From Cellulosimicrobium funkei (GTDB lineage: Bacteria; Actinomycetota; Actinomycetes; Actinomycetales; Cellulomonadaceae), in NCBI RefSeq assembly GCF_001019615.1, contig NZ_JNBQ01000040.1, positions 1-33,682 of the forward strand: DNA of 33,682 nucleotides. The letters are read 5' to 3'. The position numbers were made by a program, and so were the translations under genes. Under the pieces are notes generated by a model, which was not told the origin of the DNA, searched no databases, and saw only the letters and a list, made by a program, of their open reading frames with translations. Of the stretch, positions 17,064 to 24,689 are shown in pieces; the first letter of the stretch is position 1; each line of letters begins with the position of its first letter.

Positions 17064-18512
17064 GTGACACAGCAGGACCAGACCGGCGCGGGCGGTTCCC
17101 CGCGGCAGGTGCGCTATCGCGGCCGGCACCTCCCGATGGTCGCCGTGGTCATCGCGGCGACGATCGCCACCGCGCTGGCGTACAGCGGCATGGTCCTGTT
17201 CGGTCTCGAGGTGGCGCACATGTCGCCGCTCGAGGCGTACGGGCTCGCGGGCTTCCTCGAGATCAGCCTCGTCGCCGTGGCGCTCATGGCGCGCAACGCG
17301 GCGCTCGAGGGTCGCCCCTACGGCGTCCTCCTCGCGCTCACCTGGGTGCTCTCGGGCACGTCGGGTCTGTTCGCCGCGCTGCACGAGATCGCCGTCCCGA
17401 CGGCGAGCACCCCGTACATGGTGGTGTTCCGGTTCGTGCCGCCGCTGGTGGCCGCGCTGATGTGGCACCTCGCCCTCGTGGGGGAGCGGCACATGGTGAC
17501 GGGCCACACGCTCGAGGAGCGTCGTCGGGAGCTCCGCGTCCACGGCTACGTCTCGGCCCTGGAGCAGTGGCGGGACGCCCGCGCCGACAGCGCGGGCTCG
17601 TCCGGGGACCTGCGGAAGGTCCGCGCTGCGCACGAGCGGCAGCGCGCCGCCCGTGACGCCGCGCTCAAGCTGCTCACGGTCGAGGACTTCGAGCGCCGCA
17701 TGCAGGTCTGGGTCGACCGCCTGGAGGCCGCGGAGCGCCACGGCAACCGGCTCGACCTCATCGGTGCGAGCTCGGTGAAGCGCGGCACCGCACGGGGTTC
17801 GGCCGAGGCCGCGGGGTCGACCGAGGCGGCGGCAGTCGTCGTCCCCCGGACCGCCACGCCCGCCGAGGGGCTCGTCGAGACGCACCGCAGGGAGACGCTC
17901 GCGCTGGAGTCCGCGCGCGACACCGAGGCCAGCACGCAGACCCCGACGTCTCTCGAGCAGGTCAGGGACCTCCCGGCCGCCGAGCCGAGCCAGGAGAGCC
18001 CGGCCGCCGTCGCGCCGGCCGAGGCGCCCGCCGTCGAGCGGGACGTCGAGCCGGAGACGGAGCCGGAGACCGAGCCGCGCGAGGCGAACGACGAGAAGCC
18101 CTACGTGCCCGAGACGGCGTTCGAGGCGCTCCCCGACCTCGAGGCGCGGGTGAAGGAGCTGTTCGGGCGTCCGCTCCCCTGGGACCAGCCGGCCCCGGAG
18201 GAGGACAGTGCGGCACCGGTCGTGGAGCCCCCCGCCGTGACGGGCCACACGCGGCGCGTCGAGGTCTTCGACCTCGTCGGCGGCACGAACGGCGCGCAGG
18301 CCGCGGCGACCGAGGCGGACGACGCCTCGCTCGGCGAGGACCCGACCGCGGAGCGCGACCGCCGCATCGTCGAGCTCGCCCGCCAGGGCATGAACCAGCG
18401 CGAGATCGCCCAGATGGTCTCGGCGTCGCGATCCACCGTGAGCCGCGTCGTGCGCCGCTACGAGGACCAGCGGCCCGTGGCGGACGAGGACCGCGAGCTC
18501 GCGAACGCCTGA
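17064..18512 (+). CDS. Four-helix membrane protein with long acidic linker and C-terminal helix-turn-helix
   Basis: The 482-residue protein begins at the GTG at 17064, with CGGAGGAT just upstream; an in-frame TTG at 17022 lacks a ribosome site. Four hydrophobic helices lie at about 24-49, 58-78, 85-110 and 116-140, resembling DUF2637/SpdB-like membrane domains of actinobacteria. A charged, helix-prone region follows (about 148-245), then a disordered Glu/Pro/Ala linker with a PETEPETEP repeat. The end carries a resolvase/Hin-type HTH at about 434-468 (ELARQGMNQREIAQMVSASRSTVSRVVRRYE). The combination suggests a membrane-tethered DNA-binding protein that senses something at the membrane or positions DNA there. 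No neighbour reveals the target. It is bracketed by two near-identical terminators and has a palindrome in its promoter. Confidence 0.85.
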   Translation: MTQQDQTGAGGSPRQVRYRGRHLPMVAVVIAATIATALAYSGMVLFGLEVAHMSPLEAYGLAGFLEISLVAVALMARNAALEGRPYGVLLALTWVLSGTSGLFAALHEIAVPTASTPYMVVFRFVPPLVAALMWHLALVGERHMVTGHTLEERRRELRVHGYVSALEQWRDARADSAGSSGDLRKVRAAHERQRAARDAALKLLTVEDFERRMQVWVDRLEAAERHGNRLDLIGASSVKRGTARGSAEAAGSTEAAAVVVPRTATPAEGLVETHRRETLALESARDTEASTQTPTSLEQVRDLPAAEPSQESPAAVAPAEAPAVERDVEPETEPETEPREANDEKPYVPETAFEALPDLEARVKELFGRPLPWDQPAPEEDSAAPVVEPPAVTGHTRRVEVFDLVGGTNGAQAAATEADDASLGEDPTAERDRRIVELARQGMNQREIAQMVSASRSTVSRVVRRYEDQRPVADEDRELANA

Positions 18513-18570
18513 CGCACGGGGTCGCGCTCGGTCGTCCGGCCACCGTGGTCGACGTCCGACGCGCCTACCT

Positions 18571-18610
18571 CACGACGCCGCGTCCCCGTCCCGGGGGGCG
18601 CGGCGTCGTG
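18571..18610 (+). terminator. Terminator after the membrane-HTH gene, same arms as the SUF terminator
   Basis: CACGACGCCGCG (18571-18582) pairs with CGCGGCGTCGTG (18599-18610), extended inward by T-G and four C-G pairs around a 6-nt loop. The left arm plus CCCC is identical to the copy at 16873. Confidence 0.85.
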
Positions 18611-18662
18611 CCGTCCTCACCGCGCTGGAGCGCGCACGTGATGGCCTTCGATGCGGGTACTG

Positions 18663-18676
18663 GGGACCTTGGTCCC
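18663..18676. promoter_or_regulatory. Palindrome GGGACCTTGGTCCC upstream of nirB
   Basis: A perfect 14-bp palindrome lies upstream of the predicted -35 of nirB, in an activator-like position about 100 bp before the start codon. No regulator was identified. Confidence 0.5.
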
Positions 18677-18687
18677 AGACGGCTGAT

Positions 18688-18700
18688 GTGGTCAGACCAC
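18688..18700. promoter_or_regulatory. Palindrome GTGGTC-A-GACCAC between -35 and -10 of nirB
   Basis: A perfect 13-bp palindrome lies inside the spacer of the predicted promoter, whose -10 is TAGGGT (18707-18712) and whose -35 would be near 18684. The TGGTC-N-GACCA core is the form of GntR/FadR-family operators. A bound protein should repress. Confidence 0.55.
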
Positions 18701-18706
18701 CTCCCC

Positions 18707-18712
18707 TAGGGT
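18707..18712 (+). promoter_or_regulatory. Candidate -10 (TAGGGT) of nirBD
   Basis: It matches TANNNT. The -35 partner TGATGT (18684-18689) is weak, consistent with activator dependence. The predicted leader is about 55 nt. Confidence 0.45.
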
Positions 18713-18773
18713 CGGGAGCAGGGCACCGGTCGCACCCGGACCGGGGCCTCGACGCAGCCCCCGCCTCTCGAAA

Positions 18774-21431
18774 GTGCTCCCCGTGGCCTCCCTCTCTCAC
18801 TCCCCGTCGGACGCGGTCGCTCACGCCGCCGGCGGTCCCCTGGACGGCGACCGGATCGTCGTCGTCGGTGCCGGCATGACGGCGCACCGCCTCGTCGCGA
18901 GCCTGCGCTCGCGCGACCCCGAGGGCGGCTGGTCGCTCACGGTGATCGGCGACGAGCCGCACGAGCCGTACGACCGCGTGCACCTGTCGGAGTGGTTCGA
19001 CGCCCGCGACGCGGAGGCGCTCAGCCTGGACCGCGCCGTGTGGGACGACCCGCGCGTCACGCTCGTCACCGGCGACGCCGTCGCGTCGCTCGACCGCGCG
19101 GCGAGCGTCGTGACCACGCGCTCGGGCCGCCAGGTCCACTACGACCGCGCGGTGCTCGCGACGGGCTCGTGGGCGTGGACGCCGCGCGCGGAGGGCACGG
19201 ACCTGCCGGGCCTTTTCACCTACCGCACGCTCGACGACGTCGAGCGGCTGGCCGAGTGGGTGCGCCTGCGCGAGCGGACGCTGGGCCGGGCGGTGCGCGG
19301 CGTCGTCGTCGGCGGTGGCGTGCTGGGCCTCGAAGCCGCCGCGGCGCTCCAGCGCCTGGGCGCCGAGGCCACGGTCGTGGAGTTCGCCGACCGGCTCATG
19401 AGCGTCCAGCTCGACCAGGGCGGCGGCGAGATGCTGCGCCTGCTCATCGAGGACCTCGGTGTCACGGTCCGCACCGGCGCGGGCGCGCAGCGGTTCCTGC
19501 CCGCGGGCGACGGGTCCGTGGGCTCCGTCGAGCTCACCGACGGCTCCGCCCTGCCGACGGACGTCGTGGTCTTCTCCGTGGGCATCCGTCCGCGCGACCG
19601 GGTGGCGCGCGAGGCGGGTCTGGCCATCGGCGAGCGTGGCGGCGTCGTCGTCGGCGAGGCGTGCCAGACCTCGGACCCGGGCGTGTGGGCGATCGGCGAG
19701 TGCGCCTCGGTCGACGGCGTGTGCGCGGGGCTGGTGGCGCCGGGGAACGACATGGCGGACGTCGTCGTCGACCGCTTCCTGGGCGGCGAGCGCGTGCACC
19801 GCCGCGCCGACGACGGCACCCAGCTCAAGGGCGTGGGCGTCGAGGCGGCGTCGTTCGGCGACGTCAACGCGGTGAGCGCTGGTGCGCTCGAGGTGTCGTT
19901 CGTCGACCCGATCCACCGCCGGTACCGCAAGCTCGTTCTCTCGGACGACGCGACGACGCTGCTGGGCGGCGTGTTCGTCGGCGACATCGAGCTCTACTCC
20001 GCGCTGCGGCCGCTGCTGGGCCGCCCGCTCGGCGCCGACCCCGCGGCCGTCATCGCGCCCGACGGCGAGGGCCTGGCCGACACCGAGCTGCCCGACGAGG
20101 CCGTCGTCTGCTCGTGCAACAACGTCGACGCCGGGACGGTCCGCTCTGCGGTCACCGAGCACGGCTGCCGGACGGTCGGGCAGGTCAAGGAGTGCACGAC
20201 GGCCGGCACGGTGTGCGGGTCGTGCGTCCCGGCGCTCACCAAGCTGCTCAACGCCGAGCTGTCCCGGGCGGGCGTCGCGGTCTCGGACGCGCTGTGCGAG
20301 CACTTCGCGATGTCCCGGGCGGCGCTGTACCGGCTCGTGCGCGAGGAAGGGCTGCGCACGTTCTCCGAGATCGTCGCGGCGCACGGGACGGGCCGCGGCT
20401 GCGCCGTCTGCCGCCCGACGGTCGCGTCGATCCTCTCGACGCTGCGCCGCGGCCACGTGCTCGAGGGCGAGCAGGCCGCGCTGCAGGACACCAACGACCA
20501 CGTCATGGCGAACCTGCAGAAGAACGGCACGTACTCGGTGATCCCGCGCATGCCCGGGGGAGAGGTGCGCGCGGACCAGCTCCTGGAGTTCGCGAGGGTC
20601 GCGGACGACTTCGGGCTCTACGTGCGCGTGACCGGCGGCCAGCGGCTGGCGATGTTCGGCGCGCGGCTCGACCAGCTCCCGGAGATCTGGCGGCGCCTGA
20701 CGGCCGTGGGCTTCGAGTCCGGGCACGCGTACGGAAAGTCGCTGCGCACGGTGAAGACGTGCGTGGGCCGCACGTGGTGCCGGTTCGGCGTGCAGGACTC
20801 GTCAGCCATGGCGGTGCGGCTCGAGCTGCGCTACCGCGGGCTGCGCTCGCCGCACAAGATCAAGTTCGGGGTCTCGGGCTGCGCGCGCGAGTGCGCCGAG
20901 GCGCGCGGCAAGGACGTCGGCATCATCGCGACGCACAAGGGCTGGAACCTCTACGTCGGCGGCAACGGCGGCGCGCAGCCCGCGCACGCCCAGCTGCTCG
21001 CCGAGGACCTCGACGACGAGACGCTGGTCCGCTACGTCGACCGGTTCCTCATGCTCTACGTCCAGGAGGCCGACCGCCTCCAGCGCACGGCGCCGTGGGT
21101 CGCGGAGCGCGCGGGCGGGCTCGAGGAGCTGCGGCGCGTCGTCGTCGAGGACTCGCTCGGGATCGCGGACCAGCTCGAGGCCGCGATGGCCGAGCACGTG
21201 CGCGACTACGAGGACGAGTGGGGCGCGACGCTCGCCGACCCCGCCAAGCTGCGCAAGTTCACGCCGTTCGTCAACGCGCCCGAGGCGATCGACGGCGACC
21301 TCGCGTTCGTCCCCGAGCGCGGCCAGGTCCGTCCCGCGGACGAGGGCGACGCCGTCGCCTACCCCGACCCGCGCGCCGCTCGCGACGTCGCGCTCCTCGC
21401 CGCCCGCGTTGAGCTGGAGGACGCCCGATGA
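18774..21431 (+). CDS. nirB: Nitrite reductase [NAD(P)H] large subunit
   Basis: This 885-residue cytoplasmic enzyme reduces nitrite to ammonium with six electrons from NAD(P)H. Domains in order: FAD-binding with RIVVVGAG near 25, NAD(P)-binding with VVVGGGVLGLEAA near 180, a BFD-type [2Fe-2S] domain with C446/C448 and C481/C484 (VCSCNN, CGSC), a second BFD-like segment with GRGCAVCRP, then the ferredoxin-like half domain and siroheme/[4Fe-4S] site with C663-x5-C669 and C703-x3-C707. All cluster ligands are present, so it looks active. The start is a GTG at 18774 or 18783; the GAAAG ribosome site suits 18783 slightly better. It overlaps nirD as ATGA. Maturation would need the nearby SUF system. 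Confidence 0.96.
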   Translation: MLPVASLSHSPSDAVAHAAGGPLDGDRIVVVGAGMTAHRLVASLRSRDPEGGWSLTVIGDEPHEPYDRVHLSEWFDARDAEALSLDRAVWDDPRVTLVTGDAVASLDRAASVVTTRSGRQVHYDRAVLATGSWAWTPRAEGTDLPGLFTYRTLDDVERLAEWVRLRERTLGRAVRGVVVGGGVLGLEAAAALQRLGAEATVVEFADRLMSVQLDQGGGEMLRLLIEDLGVTVRTGAGAQRFLPAGDGSVGSVELTDGSALPTDVVVFSVGIRPRDRVAREAGLAIGERGGVVVGEACQTSDPGVWAIGECASVDGVCAGLVAPGNDMADVVVDRFLGGERVHRRADDGTQLKGVGVEAASFGDVNAVSAGALEVSFVDPIHRRYRKLVLSDDATTLLGGVFVGDIELYSALRPLLGRPLGADPAAVIAPDGEGLADTELPDEAVVCSCNNVDAGTVRSAVTEHGCRTVGQVKECTTAGTVCGSCVPALTKLLNAELSRAGVAVSDALCEHFAMSRAALYRLVREEGLRTFSEIVAAHGTGRGCAVCRPTVASILSTLRRGHVLEGEQAALQDTNDHVMANLQKNGTYSVIPRMPGGEVRADQLLEFARVADDFGLYVRVTGGQRLAMFGARLDQLPEIWRRLTAVGFESGHAYGKSLRTVKTCVGRTWCRFGVQDSSAMAVRLELRYRGLRSPHKIKFGVSGCARECAEARGKDVGIIATHKGWNLYVGGNGGAQPAHAQLLAEDLDDETLVRYVDRFLMLYVQEADRLQRTAPWVAERAGGLEELRRVVVEDSLGIADQLEAAMAEHVRDYEDEWGATLADPAKLRKFTPFVNAPEAIDGDLAFVPERGQVRPADEGDAVAYPDPRAARDVALLAARVELEDAR

Positions 21432-21829
21432 GCACGTTCGTCGACATCTGCGCGCTCGACGACCTCGACCCGGAGCGCGGGGCCGGCGCGCTCCTGGGCG
21501 ACACCCAGGTCGCCGTCTTCCGGCTCGCCGACGGCACCGTGCGCGCCGTCCAGCAGCGGGACCCGTACTCGGGCGCCAACGTCATGTCGCGCGGCCTCGT
21601 CGGCACGCATCGCGTCACCGGCGACGACGGCGCGGAGCGCGACGTCGACACGGTCACCACCCCCATGCTCAAGCAGGTGTGGGACGTCGACACCGGCGAG
21701 GTGCTCGACGCCGGGGGCAAGGACCGCAGGCCGCTGGCGGTCTTCGCGGCGCAGGTGCGCGACGGGCGCGTCCTCGTCGCGGACGTGGCGAGCCCGGCCC
21801 GCGAGAGCGGACCGGGGGCGACCTCGTGA
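21428..21829 (+). CDS. nirD: Nitrite reductase [NAD(P)H] small subunit
   Basis: This 133-residue partner of NirB has a Rieske-like fold. The cluster-binding Cys/His pairs are absent, as is normal for NirD: RDPYSGANVMSRGLVG stands where CxH would be. LKQVWDVDTGEVLD matches the family's substrate-facing strand region. The 4-bp overlap with nirB indicates coupled translation and 1:1 assembly. The last 15 residues are low-complexity. No nitrite transporter or nitrate reductase gene follows; the unit ends here. Confidence 0.93.
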   Translation: MSTFVDICALDDLDPERGAGALLGDTQVAVFRLADGTVRAVQQRDPYSGANVMSRGLVGTHRVTGDDGAERDVDTVTTPMLKQVWDVDTGEVLDAGGKDRRPLAVFAAQVRDGRVLVADVASPARESGPGATS

Positions 21830-21891
21830 GCGGCGCGGTCGGGCGCGCACGCACCGGCCTCACGAGGTCGTTCGCGGTGGTTCCCGGGCGT

Positions 21892-21897
21892 TAGGAT
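21892..21897 (+). promoter_or_regulatory. Candidate -10 (TAGGAT) of the lysoplasmalogenase gene
   Basis: It matches TANNNT about 53 bp before the start codon. No clear -35 is present. Confidence 0.3.
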
Positions 21898-21949
21898 CGG
21901 CCACCGCCGGCAAGGACGCCGGTGAACGACCGAAGGAGTTCCCTCGCCC

Positions 21950-22657
21950 ATGATCGTCGCGTGGGGCGCGCTCGCCCTGCTCACCCTCGTCCACCTCGCC
22001 GCGCAGCTCGCGGGCGCCTCGGCGCTCGCCGACACGTCGCAGTGGTTCCTCATGCCCGTCCTCGCGGTCTGCCTGTGGCTCGCGTCGCGACGGCGCGACG
22101 GCGACGGACAGGCCCGGCGCTCGCGGCTGGTCCGCCTCACGCTCGTCGCGCTCGTCTTCTCCTGGATGGGCGACACCGCCCCCGACCTCGCCGACGGGGA
22201 CGCCGCGTTCCTCGTCATGGTGGGGTTCTTCCTGTGCGCCCAGGTGACGTACACGCTCGCGTTCTGGCCCTACCGCGCGGGCTCCGTGCTACGCCGCCCG
22301 CTCGCGCTCGCCCCGTACCTGCTGGCCTTCGTCGCTCTCGTCGTCGCGTGCGCGCCCGGAGCCGGGTCGCTGCTCGTCCCGGTGGTCGTCTATGGCGCGT
22401 GCCTCGTCCTGATGGCCGTGACGGCGACGGGCGTCGACCGCCTCGCGGCCGTCGGCGGCGCGGTGTTCCTCGTGTCCGACGCGCTCATCGCTCTGAACGC
22501 GTTCGCGCCCTGGTACGCCCTGCCCGCCCACGGTTTCTGGGTGATGCTCACCTACGTCGTCGGGCAGGTGCTCCTCGTCCTCGGCGTGCTCCGGCGGGAG
22601 CGCGCCGCAGCGGTGCCCGTCGAGGAGAAGGGCGGCGCCGCGTGGGCGTCGACGTGA
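21950..22657 (+). CDS. YhhN/TMEM86-family membrane protein, putative lysoplasmalogenase
   Basis: This 235-residue polytopic membrane protein has about eight hydrophobic helices. It carries the family motifs FSWMGDTAPDLADG near 65 and GGAVFLVSDALIALN near 170, whose acidic residues are thought to form the active site. Characterised relatives hydrolyse the vinyl-ether bond of lysoplasmalogens; most bacterial members are untested. The ATG has AAGGAG about 12 nt upstream. It follows nirBD on the same strand but has its own promoter-like sequence, so a functional link is doubtful. It converges on the acetyltransferase gene. Confidence 0.85.
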   Translation: MIVAWGALALLTLVHLAAQLAGASALADTSQWFLMPVLAVCLWLASRRRDGDGQARRSRLVRLTLVALVFSWMGDTAPDLADGDAAFLVMVGFFLCAQVTYTLAFWPYRAGSVLRRPLALAPYLLAFVALVVACAPGAGSLLVPVVVYGACLVLMAVTATGVDRLAAVGGAVFLVSDALIALNAFAPWYALPAHGFWVMLTYVVGQVLLVLGVLRRERAAAVPVEEKGGAAWAST

Positions 22658-22672
22658 CGTTCGCCGGTCCCG

Positions 22673-22714
22673 GCTGAGCCGGTTCCTGCTGAGCCGGTTC
22701 CTGCTGAGCCGAGG
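22673..22714 (+). repeat. Tandem 15-mer, 2.6 copies
   Basis: GCTGAGCCGGTTCCT is present twice (22673-22687, 22688-22702), followed by a partial third copy GCTGAGCCGAGG. It lies between two convergent stop codons. Confidence 0.9.
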
Positions 22715-22719
22715 CTCAG
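22704..22719. terminator. Small hairpin between convergent genes
   Basis: CTGAGC (22704-22709) pairs with GCTCAG (22714-22719) across a CGAG tetraloop. It overlaps the last repeat copy and the acetyltransferase stop codon. Confidence 0.45.
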
Positions 22720-23285
22720 GCGTCGAGCGAGCGGACGACGCGCGCGGGCGTGCCGACGACGACGGTGCGGGCGGGGACGTCCCGGGTGACGACGGAGCCG
22801 GCCCCGACGACGGCGTCGTCCCCGACGGTGACGCCCGGGAGGACGGTCACGTTCGCGCCGAGCCACACGTTGCGGCCGAGGACGACGCGCGCGGGGTGCA
22901 GGTCGGCGCGTCGGGCGGGGTCGAGGTCGTGGTCGAGCGTCGTGAGGACGGCGTTGTGACCGATGAGGCAGCCGTCACCGACGACGATGCCGCCCTGGTC
23001 CTGGAACCGGCAGCCGGAGTTGATGAAGACGTCCCGGCCGAGGGTGAGGTTCTTGCCGAAGTCGGCCGTGAAGGGCGGGAAGAGGGTCACGGACTCGTGC
23101 ACGGGCCTGCCCGTCAGCTCTGCGAGCAGCTCGCGGACGCGCTCCGGCGAGCGGTAGACGCCGTTGAGCTCGCCGGCGATGCGCAGCGCCTCCTGGCTCG
23201 TGCGGTGCATGACGGCGTGCAGCGGCGAGCCGCCGGGGATCGTCCGTCCGGCGTCGAGCTCGGCCAGCAGGTCGTCCAGGTCCAT
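22716..23285 (-). CDS. Sugar O-acetyltransferase, left-handed beta-helix family
   Basis: This 189-residue member of the maltose/galactoside acetyltransferase (Maa/LacA, CysE/LacA/NodL) group transfers acetyl from acetyl-CoA to a sugar hydroxyl. The N-terminal helical Mac region (about 15-60) and hexapeptide repeats from about 85 on (LTLGRDVFINSGCRF, IVVGDGCLIGHNAVL, VVLGRNVWLGANVTVLPGVTVGDDAVVGAGSVVTRDVP) are clear. The catalytic His is in TTLDHDLD. A GAGAGGG ribosome site precedes the ATG. It starts 9 bp after the stop of the MmyB-type regulator and is probably co-transcribed with it. The sugar acceptor is unknown. Confidence 0.92.
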   Translation of the reverse strand: MDLDDLLAELDAGRTIPGGSPLHAVMHRTSQEALRIAGELNGVYRSPERVRELLAELTGRPVHESVTLFPPFTADFGKNLTLGRDVFINSGCRFQDQGGIVVGDGCLIGHNAVLTTLDHDLDPARRADLHPARVVLGRNVWLGANVTVLPGVTVGDDAVVGAGSVVTRDVPARTVVVGTPARVVRSLDA

Positions 23286-23294
23286 GGGTCCCTC

Positions 23295-24173
23295 TCAGTC
23301 GGTGCCGGCCTGCGTGGTGGCCGCGGCCTCGGTGGCCGCCCACGACGCGAGCAGGTGCAGCGACTCCTCGGTCGGTGAGCCCGGCGTCGCGGTGTACACG
23401 GTCATGCCGAGCCCGGGGTCGCCGTGCAGCTCGAGCGTCTGGTAGTGCAGCTCGAGGTCCCCGACGACGGGGTGGCGGAACGTCTTCTGCCCGGCGTAGT
23501 GCCGGCGCACGTCGTGGGACGCCCACAGCTCGCGGAACCGCTCGCTCCGCGTCGAGAGCTCGCCCACGAGGGCCTGGAGGCGCCGGTCGTGCGGGCTGCG
23601 GCCGGCCTCGCGCCGCAGGATCGTGACGTTCGTCCAGGCTGCGCGGTCCCAGTCGGGGTAGAAGTCGTGCGACGCGGGGTCGAGGAAGATGTGCCGTGAG
23701 AAGTTGGCCGGGCCCGCGGAGCCCGCGACCATCGGCGCGTACATCGCGTACCCGAGCGCGTTCGCGGCGACGAGGTCCATGCGGTTGTTCTGGATGAACG
23801 CGGGCGCCGTGGTGATCGCGTCGAGCAGGTACTGCAGCTCGGGGCGCACCGGCGTGTCGCCGTGGCCGCGCTGCGGGCGGGCGCCGACGGGGTTCGCGGT
23901 GCGCGCGAGGTCGAGCAGGTGCTCGCGCTCGGCCGCGTCGAGCAGCAGGGCGCGCGCGACGGACTCGAGCACGACGTCGGACACGCCCCGCAGGTTCCCG
24001 CGCTCGAGCCGCGTGTAGTAGTCCACGCTCACGCCCGCGAGCCGGGCGACCTCGTCGCGCCGCAGGCCCTCGACCCGGCGGCGGCCGCCGAACGTCTCGA
24101 TGCCGGCCTGCTCGGGCGTCACCCGGGCTCGGCGGCTCATGAGGAACTCGCGCACCTCGGAGCGGTTGTCCAT
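23295..24173 (-). CDS. Helix-turn-helix regulator with MmyB-like ligand-binding domain
   Basis: This 292-residue XRE-type regulator starts MDNRSEVREFLMSRRARVTPEQAG, the usual beginning of this family. The HTH is at about 35-65 (LRRDEVARLAGVSVDYYTRLERGN). The C-terminal half (about 110-280) is the MmyB-like PAS-type ligand-binding domain with ATTAPAFIQNNRMDLVAANALGYAMYAP and the late HPVVGDLELHYQTLEL segment. In related proteins it binds fatty-acid-like ligands. The ATG at 24173 has GGAGG only 2 nt before it. An in-frame GTG at 24182 lies 7 nt after TACCGT and could be a leaderless start. Typical targets are adjacent oxidoreductases, so the upstream dehydrogenase/cupin genes are candidates (inference). 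Confidence 0.9.
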   Translation of the reverse strand: MDNRSEVREFLMSRRARVTPEQAGIETFGGRRRVEGLRRDEVARLAGVSVDYYTRLERGNLRGVSDVVLESVARALLLDAAEREHLLDLARTANPVGARPQRGHGDTPVRPELQYLLDAITTAPAFIQNNRMDLVAANALGYAMYAPMVAGSAGPANFSRHIFLDPASHDFYPDWDRAAWTNVTILRREAGRSPHDRRLQALVGELSTRSERFRELWASHDVRRHYAGQKTFRHPVVGDLELHYQTLELHGDPGLGMTVYTATPGSPTEESLHLLASWAATEAAATTQAGTD

Positions 24174-24214
24174 GGCCTCCACGTCTTTCACGGTACGTCG
24201 GGACGACGGCGGGT

Positions 24215-24249
24215 CGCGCGGGCGGGAGGGTCTCGCGCCCGCCCGCGCG
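24215..24249 (-). terminator. Terminator after the cupin gene
   Basis: A perfect 12-bp GC stem (24215-24226 with 24238-24249; left arm CGCGCGGGCGGG) has an 11-nt loop. It starts 6 bp after the cupin stop and separates the dehydrogenase/cupin unit from the regulator unit. Confidence 0.75.
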
Positions 24250-24255
24250 GTCATG

Positions 24256-24663
24256 TCAGCCCGGGTACTCCTCGGGCGTGAGGAGGTCGCCCCACGTCGT
24301 CTCCGGCTCGTCGGCGCCCGGTGCGGGCGCCTCCCACAGCGCGAGGTGGCACAGGAAGCTGTCGCCCCTCGCGCCGTGCCAGTGCCACTCGCCCGGAGGC
24401 GTGTAGACGGTGTCGCCCGGCCGGAGCTCGACGACCTCCTCGCCCCGCGACTGCACGTAGCCGAACCCCTCGGTGACGTGCAGGGTCTGCCCGACGGCGT
24501 GCCGGTGCCACGCGGTGTGCGCCCCGGGGGCGAAGCGCACGAGGTTCAGGCGCGACCGGGACGGCTCCGTGCCCGCGTAGTAGGCGTTGAACCAGACGTC
24601 GCCGGTGAACCACGCGGCGGGTCCCTTCACGGTCGGCGTCGTCGGCTGCCTCTCGGTGCTCAT
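24256..24663 (-). CDS. Cupin domain protein (hydroxynitrile-lyase-like metallo-cupin)
   Basis: This 135-residue single-domain cupin has predicted metal ligands H53 and H55 (WHRH), Q59 (GQT) and H94 or H96 (GEWHWHGA). The second cupin motif PGDTVYTPPGEWHWHG is complete. The beginning, TPTVKGPAAWFTGDVWFNAYYAG, resembles Mn-dependent cupin hydroxynitrile lyases and carboxymuconolactone-decarboxylase-associated cupins; the natural reaction of most members is unknown. It has a good GGAGGAGA ribosome site and follows the dehydrogenase gene after 26 bp, so both are probably one transcript and may act on related carbonyl compounds. Confidence 0.85.
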   Translation of the reverse strand: MSTERQPTTPTVKGPAAWFTGDVWFNAYYAGTEPSRSRLNLVRFAPGAHTAWHRHAVGQTLHVTEGFGYVQSRGEEVVELRPGDTVYTPPGEWHWHGARGDSFLCHLALWEAPAPGADEPETTWGDLLTPEEYPG

Positions 24664-24689
24664 GGTCTCTCCTCCGATCAGGACACGGC

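Noticed and set aside
21428-21829. NirD as a broken Rieske protein because the Cys/His ligands are missing
   Set aside because: Loss of the ligands is normal for NirD, so it is not a defect.
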